DNA of 11,663 bases from an uncultured Caryophanales bacterium (lineage in GTDB: Bacteria; Bacillota_I; Bacilli_A; RF39; UBA660), in the NCBI GenBank assembly GCA_937897245.1, contig CALCBO010000068.1, positions 1 through 11,663 on the forward strand. The letters are read 5' to 3'. The position numbers and the translations under genes were made by a program. Positions within the stretch are counted from its first letter, which is position 1; each line of letters begins with the position of its first letter. The notes beneath the pieces were generated by a model, which did no database searches, was not told the DNA's origin, and saw nothing but the letters and a program-made list of their open reading frames with translations. Positions 1 to 7,201 of this stretch are shown in pieces.

Positions 1-1011
1 GGAACTAACTCTGCCATACTCGCTAAAGATGGAGCAAATTTAACCATTAAAAATGCTACGATTAATACCAGTGCAACCGGAGCTAATGGAGTATTTAGTT
101 ATGGAGGATCTGCTACAACTAATAATTCATCATCAGATAAAACTACAGTAAATATAACTGACTCCAAAATTACAACTACTAAAGATAATTCAGGAGGAAT
201 TATGACAACTGGCGGGGGTATTATGAATGCAACCAATCTAAATATTACCACAGCTGGAACTTCTAGTGCTGCTATTAGATCAGATAGAGGTGGTGGAGTA
301 GTAACTGTTAATAAAGGTAATTATAAAACGACTGGAAAAGGTTCTCCAACTATTTATTCAACTGCTGATATAACTGTAAAAAATGCTACTCTAACAGCTA
401 CTTCATCTGAAGGTGCAATTATTGAAGGAAAAAATAGTATTACTCTAGAAAATGTAGAATTAACAGATACCAATGATGCTTTAAATGGACAATCAACTAC
501 CTATAAAAATATCTTTTTATACCAGTCAATGAGTGGAGATGCTGCTACTGGAGAAGCTAAATTTACTTCGAAAAATTCAACTATTACTACCAATAAAGGA
601 GATAGTTTCTATGTAACTAATACAACTGCCACTATAGATTTGGAAAACAATGAAATCATAAACAATGATTCAACTGGTAATTTCTTAAGAATTCAAAAAG
701 ACTCTTGGGGAAATTCTGGTAGTAATGGAGGGGATGTAAAACTAAATTTAAAAAATCAAAAAATAACTGGAAATATTGTAGTAGACTCTATTTCTAAATT
801 AACCATAAATTTATCCAATAACTCAACCTTTACAGGAAATATAAATAATTCTAATGAAGGAGAAGTATCTCTAATATTAGATAAAACTAGTTCACTTACT
901 TTAACTGGTGACACTTATCTTAAAAGTTTAACTAATAAAGATTCAACTAATAGTAATATTAATTTAAATGGTTATAAATTATATGTAGGAGGTGTAGAAT
1001 ACAATAAATAA
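1..1011 (+). CDS. Secreted right-handed beta-helix surface protein, C-terminal part (5' end outside window)
   Basis: The frame is open from base 1 to the TAA at 1009-1011, giving the last 336 residues; the ATG at 202 is internal, since the same repeat pattern runs through it and nothing marks a start there. The protein is a chain of short strands rich in Thr, Ser, Asn, Gly and Ala, with recurring units of the type 'alternating hydrophobics, N-A/S-T-I/L-x-T' such as LTIKNATINT, ITVKNATLTA and ITLENVELTD. This is the signature of a right-handed parallel beta-helix, as in many exported adhesin-like proteins. Near the C-terminus are YQSMSGDA, VTNTTATIDLEN and WGNSGSNGG (Trp about residue 236), which I recall as a conserved ending in uncharacterised Firmicute beta-helix proteins. 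There is no sortase motif or membrane segment at the end, so anchoring, if any, must be N-terminal and outside the window. Binding of carbohydrate or host surfaces is plausible for the fold but not shown. Followed immediately by a terminator. Confidence 0.85.
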   Translation, partial: GTNSAILAKDGANLTIKNATINTSATGANGVFSYGGSATTNNSSSDKTTVNITDSKITTTKDNSGGIMTTGGGIMNATNLNITTAGTSSAAIRSDRGGGVVTVNKGNYKTTGKGSPTIYSTADITVKNATLTATSSEGAIIEGKNSITLENVELTDTNDALNGQSTTYKNIFLYQSMSGDAATGEAKFTSKNSTITTNKGDSFYVTNTTATIDLENNEIINNDSTGNFLRIQKDSWGNSGSNGGDVKLNLKNQKITGNIVVDSISKLTINLSNNSTFTGNINNSNEGEVSLILDKTSSLTLTGDTYLKSLTNKDSTNSNINLNGYKLYVGGVEYNK

Positions 1012-1017
1012 ATGAAT

Positions 1018-1046
1018 AAAAGACTGAGAAAAAACTCAGTTTTTTT
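1018..1046 (+). terminator. Rho-independent terminator of the beta-helix gene
   Basis: Inverted repeat ACTGAG (1023-1028) and CTCAGT (1035-1040) with an A-rich loop, flanked by A residues on the left and a run of seven T residues on the right. It starts seven bases after the stop codon. Confidence 0.9.
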
Positions 1047-1054
1047 GTTATAAT
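1046..1054 (+). promoter_or_regulatory. Extended -10 promoter for the CPBP protease operon
   Basis: TG-T-TATAAT is a perfect extended -10 element starting at the last T of the preceding terminator tract. The region 17 bases upstream is the terminator stem and has no -35 match. Transcription would start near 1061, leaving a leader of only about 17 bases that holds the AAGGAG ribosome site at 1064-1069. Confidence 0.7.
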
Positions 1055-1077
1055 ATTTATTGTAAGGAGATTTTACT

Positions 1078-1830
1078 ATGAAAAAATTATTTAAAGATAA
1101 CTGGTCCTTTCTATTACTTGTCTTAATAGGTGGTCTAGTTGGAGGATATTGTCTTGGTATCTATATGTATGATACTTTATCCCCTGATTTATTAAAACAA
1201 TTACAAGAAGAAAACATTACTAAAGAAATAATAGCTCTTTCTACTATGTTTCAATATGGGATTATGTATGGATTATTATTAGCTATCTTAGGTATTATTA
1301 TTTCTAAAAAAGTTAAGTTATGGAAAAAGTTTAAACTAACTAAAAAAGCTTTAATCACAACACTCATTATTACTATAATATCTGCTTTAGTCTTATTTCC
1401 AGGAGATAAACTATTATTTGGTCCCTTTAGTGACTTTGTTAAAGTTCAATATGAAACTCCTCCTACTATTTATAAGATATTAGGTGGTCTCTTAGTAGGA
1501 GGTATTATAGAAGAAGTAATAATGAGATTATTCTTAATGTCCCTATTAGTATTAATAATTTCTAAAATACTTAAGAAAAAAAATATACCTCTCTATATTT
1601 ATATTTTATCTAATATTATATCATCATTTTTATTTGCTTTAGGACATATCCCATCAACCATGTCAATGACAACTCTAACACCTATATTAGTATTTAGATG
1701 TTTTCTCTTTAATGGGGGCTTAGGTTTAACCTTTGGTTATTTATATCGAAAATATGGAATTTTGTATGCTATGACTGTTCATGGTTTTGCTCATTTAATA
1801 TCAGATATCTTAATGATTATATTTATTTAA
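1078..1830 (+). CDS. CPBP-family intramembrane glutamic endopeptidase (Abi/CAAX-like)
   Basis: A 250-residue polytopic membrane protein with about seven to eight hydrophobic segments (near residues 10-31, 58-76, 90-107, 131-163, 170-190, 200-222 and 228-250). The family motifs are present and in order: EExxxR at E145-E146-R150 at the start of a membrane helix, FxxxH at F186-H190, and a terminal H235 in HGFAH, where the more usual form is HxxxN. These residues form the active site of the CPBP glutamic proteases (the Rce1 group). Bacterial members process prenylated-type or peptide substrates in the membrane and are often linked to bacteriocin immunity or peptide maturation; the substrate here is unknown. 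AAGGAG lies eight bases before the ATG. The next gene, a lipoprotein, follows after 17 bases, so the two are probably co-transcribed. No bacteriocin precursor or ABC exporter is visible nearby. Confidence 0.9.
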   Translation: MKKLFKDNWSFLLLVLIGGLVGGYCLGIYMYDTLSPDLLKQLQEENITKEIIALSTMFQYGIMYGLLLAILGIIISKKVKLWKKFKLTKKALITTLIITIISALVLFPGDKLLFGPFSDFVKVQYETPPTIYKILGGLLVGGIIEEVIMRLFLMSLLVLIISKILKKKNIPLYIYILSNIISSFLFALGHIPSTMSMTTLTPILVFRCFLFNGGLGLTFGYLYRKYGILYAMTVHGFAHLISDILMIIFI

Positions 1831-1847
1831 GAAAGGAGACTAATTAT

Positions 1848-2495
1848 ATGAAAAAGAAATTATTATTTTGCATACTAGGAATAATTATTTGTATTACCTT
1901 ACTTGGTTGTAGTAACCATAATGAAAAAGAAAAATGGAATATAACTGTATCTAAAAACACTAGTACATTTCCTGAAGAAATTGAAAAAGTATTCTCTGCT
2001 GCTAAAGAAGAATATCAAGATGGTGAATTAATACCTATAGCATTACTTGGAGAACAAATAGTAGCTGGAACTAATTATATGTTTCTATGTAATAATAATT
2101 CTGAATATAAAACTGTTATAGTTTATAAGAATGTTCAAAAAGAAAGTAATATTACCTCAGTCAATAAGTTTAATCCTAAAAAATATATTAATAAGGATAA
2201 CTCTAAAGATAATAAGGAAGTAGTAGGTGGTTGGGAAACTAAAGTACTAGAAAATGAAAATAACATACCAGATAATATCAGAGAATCTTTTCAAAAAGCA
2301 CAAGAAAAAATAACAGGTGTAGTATATTCTCCAATAGTTATCCTAGCAGAAAGTAATAATAAATACGCTATTCTATGTTATGGAAAAGTACAAGATAAAG
2401 ATTCTACAACTGGTGTATATGTAATTACACTAGACACTAAAAATAATGAATTTAAAACAATATCTCAAGTTGATTTAGCTGATTATAATAAATAA
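1848..2495 (+). CDS. Lipoprotein with two tandem cystatin-like domains
   Basis: A 215-residue lipoprotein: KKK, a hydrophobic segment, and a lipobox ending LLG-C21, so Cys21 should be lipidated and the rest lie outside the membrane. The mature part is an internal duplication, copy A about 30-113 and copy B about 129-213. Both begin with Trp, continue with an amphipathic helix (PEEIEKVFSAAKEE; PDNIRESFQKAQEK), then strand, turn and strand ending in LC (Cys81, Cys167), then a valine-rich strand. Copy A carries EQIVAGTNY: Q70-I-V72-A-G74 matches the QxVxG loop of cystatin cysteine-protease inhibitors, at the right place after helix and strand, and TNY also follows it in animal cystatins. Copy B has AESNNKY there and lacks the motif. 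The fold assignment and an inhibitor role are my inference; I do not recognise a named family. AAAGGAG (1832-1838) sets the start. Partner of the upstream CPBP protease gene by spacing. No clear terminator follows. Confidence 0.8.
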   Translation: MKKKLLFCILGIIICITLLGCSNHNEKEKWNITVSKNTSTFPEEIEKVFSAAKEEYQDGELIPIALLGEQIVAGTNYMFLCNNNSEYKTVIVYKNVQKESNITSVNKFNPKKYINKDNSKDNKEVVGGWETKVLENENNIPDNIRESFQKAQEKITGVVYSPIVILAESNNKYAILCYGKVQDKDSTTGVYVITLDTKNNEFKTISQVDLADYNK

Positions 2496-2526
2496 TTGTA
2501 AACGATGTTTCTAACTATAAAATTTA

Positions 2527-2535
2527 TGCTATAAT
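2527..2535 (+). promoter_or_regulatory. Extended -10 promoter for the 372-residue lipoprotein gene
   Basis: TG-C-TATAAT, with no -35 match at normal spacing. The predicted start of transcription is near 2542, only about 14 bases from the ATG, so the message would begin almost at its GAGGAG ribosome site (2543-2548). The 60-base gap before it holds no convincing terminator, so read-through from the upstream operon is also possible. Confidence 0.65.
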
Positions 2536-2555
2536 AAAATACGAGGAGTGATAGG

Positions 2556-3674
2556 ATGAAAAATAAAATAGTTGTAATAGGGTTAATACTAATAACTTTA
2601 CTAGTAATTACTGGTTGTAGAGAAAAGAAAGAAAACAATAAAGCAAACAAGAAAAATGGTAGATTATATGAAATCGTAGAATTATCTGATAGGGGTATAC
2701 CTATGTTTGACTGTATATTACCATCAGGTTGGACTGCTACTATTTCTTCACAAGATGTTGTTAATTCTGTTCATCCATTTATCGAAACTGTTGTTATCAC
2801 AAATTCTGATCATACAGCCAAGATTACTATTCTTTCTCAACATTCTTATACTGAAAACAATAAATTCCAAGAAGGAGAGAATGGCGACTATTATACAACT
2901 TATCTCCATCAAATGGATGCTGATACTTACTTAGACTATTATATGAATAATTCTTATCAAGGTATAAGTTATGTCAAAAATGATACTGTTGATGATAAAA
3001 TAATTAATCAGTTAAAAGCATTACATGAACTAAAACTAAGTTTAGCCAATAATGATGTAAATATTTTAAATCCAAGTGCCTATAATGTAAATATTACTAT
3101 CGGTGATGAAGGATATACTACTACTAAAAAAGAATATAAATATGGTGAAAATTACTTTGAATCATCAACCAGTGTATCCGCAATCTCTACTAATTTAACT
3201 TCACAATTATCTAGTCTTCTAGATTCAAGAGCTGTTCAATGGTACATGCCATATTTAATTATTTATGAAGGCGAAGATAAAGACACTTATGACAAGTTTT
3301 ATCAAGACTTTAATTTTATAATGGCTAACGCCACTTTTACTAAAGATTATTATGCTATGACAGAATATGTATCTAGTGCTATAACTAATGCTTATACTTC
3401 ATATTATGCAGCTAAATCTCAAGCAGCTCTAGATGCCACTAATAATTATATAGATAGTAATTATTCTTCAGATTCATCCGCAACAACTCAAGATAAAGTA
3501 AGAGAAATGTGGGATGATGTTATCAAAGAAGAAGATAGATATATCCTAGAAGATGGTAGTTCAATTAAAACTTCAATTCATAATGATACTGTAGCCCAAA
3601 ATGGTGATGAAATATACATAGGAAGTAAAGCTGGTATTCCTGAAGGCTTTACAGAACTAGAGAAAGGTTATTAA
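2556..3674 (+). CDS. Lipoprotein of unknown function
   Basis: A 372-residue protein with a signal peptide and lipobox VITG-C21, followed by a charged Lys/Asn/Glu linker (22-36). I do not recognise the family. Visible parts: residues 48-95 form a strand-rich stretch around LPSGWTA and TVVITNSDHTAKITIL, vaguely like the N-terminal half of PsbP/Mog1-type surface proteins (weak); residues 110-170 are helical and Tyr-rich; 195-260 are mixed, with WYMPYLIIYEG; 262-312 form a long Ala/Ser/Tyr-rich helix; 314-372 form a compact Trp- and acid-rich tail containing MWDDVIKEEDRY, DGSSIK, AQNGDEIYIG and GIPEGFTEL. It should face the cell surface. The start follows GAGGAG by seven bases. It has its own promoter and a strong terminator, so it is a single-gene unit. 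A short alternative frame inside its 5' half (2707-2934) is a shadow. Confidence 0.85.
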   Translation: MKNKIVVIGLILITLLVITGCREKKENNKANKKNGRLYEIVELSDRGIPMFDCILPSGWTATISSQDVVNSVHPFIETVVITNSDHTAKITILSQHSYTENNKFQEGENGDYYTTYLHQMDADTYLDYYMNNSYQGISYVKNDTVDDKIINQLKALHELKLSLANNDVNILNPSAYNVNITIGDEGYTTTKKEYKYGENYFESSTSVSAISTNLTSQLSSLLDSRAVQWYMPYLIIYEGEDKDTYDKFYQDFNFIMANATFTKDYYAMTEYVSSAITNAYTSYYAAKSQAALDATNNYIDSNYSSDSSATTQDKVREMWDDVIKEEDRYILEDGSSIKTSIHNDTVAQNGDEIYIGSKAGIPEGFTELEKGY

Positions 3675-3726
3675 ATCCAACATTAGAGCATTAAGTAGAT
3701 ATATTTCAATTACTTAAACTAAGTAT

Positions 3727-3766
3727 AAAAACAGATTGGTTGATTTAATTAACTAATCTGTTTTTG
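3727..3766 (+). terminator. Strong Rho-independent terminator
   Basis: An 11-bp stem, ACAGATTGGTT (3731-3741) against AACTAATCTGT (3751-3761), with one G-U pair and a nine-base loop. It is preceded by AAAA and followed by TTTTG. It ends the 2556-3674 gene. Confidence 0.92.
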
Positions 3767-3813
3767 TATTTATTATTATTCGTAATTTTCTTTCTAGTAA
3801 AAATAGATTGTTG

Positions 3814-3822
3814 TGTTATAAT
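3814..3822 (+). promoter_or_regulatory. Extended -10 promoter for the lipase-like gene
   Basis: TG-T-TATAAT, no convincing -35. Unlike the other early promoters in this window it leaves a leader of about 57 bases, which contains a hairpin before the ribosome site. Confidence 0.65.
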
Positions 3823-3845
3823 TAAATAGAAGATAGTAGTAAAAC

Positions 3846-3868
3846 AGTAGTATAAAAAACATACTATT
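3846..3868 (+). promoter_or_regulatory. Hairpin in the leader of the lipase-like gene
   Basis: AGTAGTAT (3846-3853) pairs with ATACTATT (3861-3868), eight pairs including one G-U, around a seven-base A-rich loop. It is not followed by a T-run, so it is not a terminator. It lies eight bases before the CGGAGGT ribosome site, where it could affect message stability or translation; being AT-rich, it is only marginally stable. Confidence 0.4.
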
Positions 3869-3885
3869 ATGAATTCGGAGGTATT

Positions 3886-6579
3886 ATGAAAAAGTTCATT
3901 AGTTTATTATTAATTTTTATAATTTCGTTTATTTTATTTCAAGAAAATGTTTTAGCTCAAAATAATAACTCTCAAGAAATAATAACAGGTAATTATCAGT
4001 ATAGTGCCATAGAGGGTAACAACAAACAAAACCAAAATACTTTTTTATATAAAGATAGTGATTTTACAAAATCCTCTTATATAGGTAGTAAATCATTAGA
4101 AGTATTATCAATTCAAGTTGCCGGAGCATCCCTTAGTTGGTATGGTGAAGAACTAGATAAATATGAAATAGATTCATCTCAAAATGATTATAATATTAAG
4201 AATTTTTTAACAGCAATGAAGTTTAACAGTCTTGAATCAAATAAGTATTACAATACAGAAAAAAAAGAAAATTCTGTAGGTGTTATAATTGGACATAAAA
4301 CAATAATTCAAGATGGAAAAGAATATACTCTTCTAGCAATCATTCCTAGAAGTGCTGGATATAAACAAGAATGGGCTGGAAATTTTACCATTGGTGATAA
4401 AACTATGCATGAAGGATTTAAAAGTGCTAGAGATGAGATAATTCGTTTTACTAAAGAATATCTTGAAAAAAATAATATAAAAGGTAATTTAAAAGTATGG
4501 ACAACAGGCTATAGCCGTGGAGCAGCCATTTCAAATATGGTTGGAGGATTCTTTGCCGGAGGAGGAATAGAATACTTTGGTGATACTGTTAAAATAACTC
4601 CTCAAGATGTTTATTGCTATACTATAGGTACTCCTAGTTCTATAAAAGATGGTACAAGTAAAAATACTGAATTAAGTGTAAGTGCTAACCGTCAAGGACA
4701 AGATTATGTAAATGATACTGTGAAAGAAGAATTTAATTATACTAAAGGTGGAACAGTTTCTGTTAATGATTCTATCTATAATGGTATAAGAAATATAATT
4801 TCATCTGATGATGCCTTTGCTCTACTACCACCAGAAGTATGGGGCTTTACTCGTTATGGAAAAGTAATTCCATCAGATCAAGGATTATATTCTGAAGAAG
4901 AAATGCTAAAAGAATTAAATAGTATTAGTGAATATGTTTATAATGCCTATACTAGTAATGGAAAAAGAAATAGTTTTAGTGAAAAATCTTTTGATTTAAA
5001 GACATTAAGTATTATAGATAAAAATAGTAATACTTCACAAATAGATTTCTTTAAAAGTAGATTAAATGCCCTAACAACCAAAATAGGAACAAATAAAATA
5101 TATAATGATAAATATCAAGAAGCTTTAAAATCTACAATTGGTACTTATGGTATGGCAGCTACATTTACAGATGATATTTCACAAAATACTAACATGGAAA
5201 CTACTGAAATGATTTACCCATTAATTTATACCTATCTAGCTTATACTTCAGATGAATTACAAAGTGAAGGAAAAGCTAGTAATGAAACAGAAGCTATAAC
5301 TATGGCTTTAGAAGATTTATTATCTCATTTTACTGAAACAGAAATAGATAGAACAACATTTAAAATAGATGATTTTGTTAAAATAGTTATGAAATATATC
5401 GCTGATAATGAAGATCAACCAATATCAGATACTGTAACTTCTGGAATAATACAATTAGTACCAGATGATTATAAATCACTTCTACCAAGTATTTTAAATA
5501 ACTTTACTACTAATGATAATCCAACTGTTGAAGAAGCCTTAAAAGCTTTTATAAGGGCATGTTATTATGGACCTAATCCAGAGAGTACTGCTTATTTATA
5601 TTATCAAACTCCAGCAGAAGTAAGACAACTATTATATATGACAATGGCTATTACTATAGGAGAAGACATGCCAGAATTACAAGATTTGATTAGTGATGGA
5701 GAAGGAAATCTAGATGGACATGGTAAATTTATTGATTTTGTCGATTTAATGTTAAAAAGAATCAAACAAGAAAAAGATGAAACATGCCAAGTAATAAATA
5801 CTTATTCAACTATTAATGAACTTGCTGATAAAGAGTTAATTAATTTATTAGATAAATTATTACCAACCGCCATAAATAAAAGTGAAGAATTGTATGGAAT
5901 AGAATACAAAAATGATTTTGAAAGACAATATAATACTATGAAACAAAACATTACAAAAGTAAGAGAAATATTAAGTACGTTATTCTTTTATACAGAGAAT
6001 GGTTATAATATTTCTGAATCATTAGATAATACTATTACTTTCATACAAAATGCTACTTTAATTGCTATGCCACATTTTGATGAAATTTATCTAGCTTTAT
6101 CAAGAACATCTAATAGATATGATGACGAATATGAATGTATAAAAGGTAATAATCAGACAATTGATTCATCTCAAAACAATGATTTAACATTAACTTTTAG
6201 TTTTGATTACTATTTATTTATAGAAGAAGGAAGATTATATATAGATGGTAATTTAGTTCCAAGAGATAAATATACTATTTCTAAAGGAAGTACAGTTATT
6301 ACTATAAATAGTTCTTACTTAAATACATTATCATCAGGAGAACACATAATAGTAGCTAAAATAAATGATAAAGAAGCAGATGCTAATTTTACTATTTCTA
6401 AAAATGGTGATACTAAGCCAACTGAATCAAAAATAAAAGTAAATGACAATAAACAATCTAACAGTAAAGTAAAAAATCCTAATACGGGAGATAATATATT
6501 ATTCTATATTTTAATGTTAGGATTAAGTACTTTAGTATTAACAAGTTCTATGATTTATACATCTAATAAGAGTAGATGA
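3886..6579 (+). CDS. Cell-wall-anchored class 3 lipase-like alpha/beta hydrolase with NPNTGD sorting signal
   Basis: An 897-residue surface protein. Residues 1-24 are a signal peptide (KK, hydrophobic core, cleavage after VLA). About 70-330 form an alpha/beta-hydrolase domain: a central strand LKVWTTGYSRG with nucleophile Ser210 in GxSxG, then YCYTIGTPSS, then NIISSDDAFALLPPEVWGFTRYG, where Asp308 or Asp309 fits the catalytic acid. A long helical insert follows, and MPHFDEIYLAL (His730) fits the catalytic His, which in related Firmicute proteins comes late in the chain. About 762-838 look like an Ig/X2-type beta-sandwich (LYIDGNLVPRDKYTISKGST, then LSSGEHIIV). A Lys/Asn linker leads to NPNTGD (864-869), a hydrophobic helix and the basic tail NKSR: a sortase substrate with a non-canonical LPxTG-type motif. 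The likely activity is an esterase or lipase; the substrate is unknown. The start is set by CGGAGGT five bases upstream. Single-gene unit. Confidence 0.88.
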   Translation: MKKFISLLLIFIISFILFQENVLAQNNNSQEIITGNYQYSAIEGNNKQNQNTFLYKDSDFTKSSYIGSKSLEVLSIQVAGASLSWYGEELDKYEIDSSQNDYNIKNFLTAMKFNSLESNKYYNTEKKENSVGVIIGHKTIIQDGKEYTLLAIIPRSAGYKQEWAGNFTIGDKTMHEGFKSARDEIIRFTKEYLEKNNIKGNLKVWTTGYSRGAAISNMVGGFFAGGGIEYFGDTVKITPQDVYCYTIGTPSSIKDGTSKNTELSVSANRQGQDYVNDTVKEEFNYTKGGTVSVNDSIYNGIRNIISSDDAFALLPPEVWGFTRYGKVIPSDQGLYSEEEMLKELNSISEYVYNAYTSNGKRNSFSEKSFDLKTLSIIDKNSNTSQIDFFKSRLNALTTKIGTNKIYNDKYQEALKSTIGTYGMAATFTDDISQNTNMETTEMIYPLIYTYLAYTSDELQSEGKASNETEAITMALEDLLSHFTETEIDRTTFKIDDFVKIVMKYIADNEDQPISDTVTSGIIQLVPDDYKSLLPSILNNFTTNDNPTVEEALKAFIRACYYGPNPESTAYLYYQTPAEVRQLLYMTMAITIGEDMPELQDLISDGEGNLDGHGKFIDFVDLMLKRIKQEKDETCQVINTYSTINELADKELINLLDKLLPTAINKSEELYGIEYKNDFERQYNTMKQNITKVREILSTLFFYTENGYNISESLDNTITFIQNATLIAMPHFDEIYLALSRTSNRYDDEYECIKGNNQTIDSSQNNDLTLTFSFDYYLFIEEGRLYIDGNLVPRDKYTISKGSTVITINSSYLNTLSSGEHIIVAKINDKEADANFTISKNGDTKPTESKIKVNDNKQSNSKVKNPNTGDNILFYILMLGLSTLVLTSSMIYTSNKSR

Positions 6580-6594
6580 AAAGTCTACTCTTTT
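6568..6594 (+). terminator. Terminator overlapping the lipase-like gene's stop codon
   Basis: AAGAGTAGA (6568-6576) pairs with TCTACTCTT (6584-6592), a perfect nine-base stem followed by a short T-run. The 5' arm encodes the last three residues (K-S-R) and the TGA stop is in the loop, so no separate 3' untranslated region exists. Confidence 0.8.
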
Positions 6595-6595
6595 A

Positions 6596-6604
6596 TGCTA
6601 TAAT
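6596..6604 (+). promoter_or_regulatory. Extended -10 promoter for the 6631-8265 operon
   Basis: TG-C-TATAAT, two bases after the T-run of the upstream terminator. The -35 position falls inside the terminator loop (no match). Transcription would start near 6611, about 20 bases before the ATG. Confidence 0.7.
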
Positions 6605-6630
6605 TAATAACAAATAATAGAGGTGAAATT

Positions 6631-7185
6631 ATGGATGATATCAAAACGCCAGAAGAATTATTAGATTTTATGAAAGATAATATTAATTATGGTTATTTAG
6701 GTAGAAATGGTAGAGTTTACCATTATGATGACTCTGATTTTAATACTGAATGGCAAAACCAATATATATTAGAAAATAGTAAAGATTTATTAAATAATTT
6801 ATATGGTACTTGTTGGGACCAAGTAGAATTTGAAAGAGATTGGTTTTTAAACAATAATTATGAAATAAAAACAATCTTTGAGATGGTTAAACTAGATTAT
6901 GAAAATGAATATCCAACTCATACTTTTCTTATTTATAAAGAGAATAATAATTGGTATTGGTTTGAAAGTGCTGACTCAAACAATAGAGGTATACATAAAT
7001 TTAACTCACTTGAAGAACTTATAAAATGTCAATATAAAAAATACGTTGAATTATTAAGAACACTTAATATTAATGATAAAGAAATTAATAATATTATTGT
7101 TACAGAGTATTCTAAACCTAAAGAACATATCTCAACAGAAAAATACTTAGAACATGCTATAAAATCAAATATAATAAATTTTTAA
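6631..7185 (+). CDS. Transglutaminase/cysteine-peptidase-like protein
   Basis: A 184-residue cytoplasmic protein without signal or membrane segment. It shows the linear order of a papain/transglutaminase-type active site: YGTCWDQVEFER places Cys61 at the N-terminus of a helix, THTFLIY places His97 on a strand, and WYWFESAD provides the third residue (Glu112 or Asp115) on the next strand. These catalytic spacings are typical of small transglutaminase-like domain proteins in Firmicutes, whose substrates are mostly unknown; peptide hydrolysis, amide transfer and acyl transfer are all possible. After the core, IHKFNSLEELI and a helical C-terminal tail follow. AGAGGTGA (6619-6626) sets the start. 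First gene of a three-gene operon; the next ATG is 17 bases beyond its stop. I do not recognise a functional link to its partners from sequence alone. Confidence 0.75.
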   Translation: MDDIKTPEELLDFMKDNINYGYLGRNGRVYHYDDSDFNTEWQNQYILENSKDLLNNLYGTCWDQVEFERDWFLNNNYEIKTIFEMVKLDYENEYPTHTFLIYKENNNWYWFESADSNNRGIHKFNSLEELIKCQYKKYVELLRTLNINDKEINNIIVTEYSKPKEHISTEKYLEHAIKSNIINF

Positions 7186-7201
7186 TATGAGGAGTTATTA
7201 A

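Noticed and set aside
202..1011. Start of the beta-helix gene at the ATG at 202
   Set aside because: The same frame is open back to base 1 with identical repeat character, so the window holds only the 3' part of a longer gene.
2496..2512. Weak inverted repeat AAAC-GAT-GTTT after the cystatin-like gene
   Set aside because: Four base pairs and no T-run; not a credible terminator.
2707..2934. 75-codon plus-strand frame inside the lipoprotein gene
   Set aside because: Out of frame with a well-supported gene, no ribosome site, Leu/Ile-rich shadow composition.
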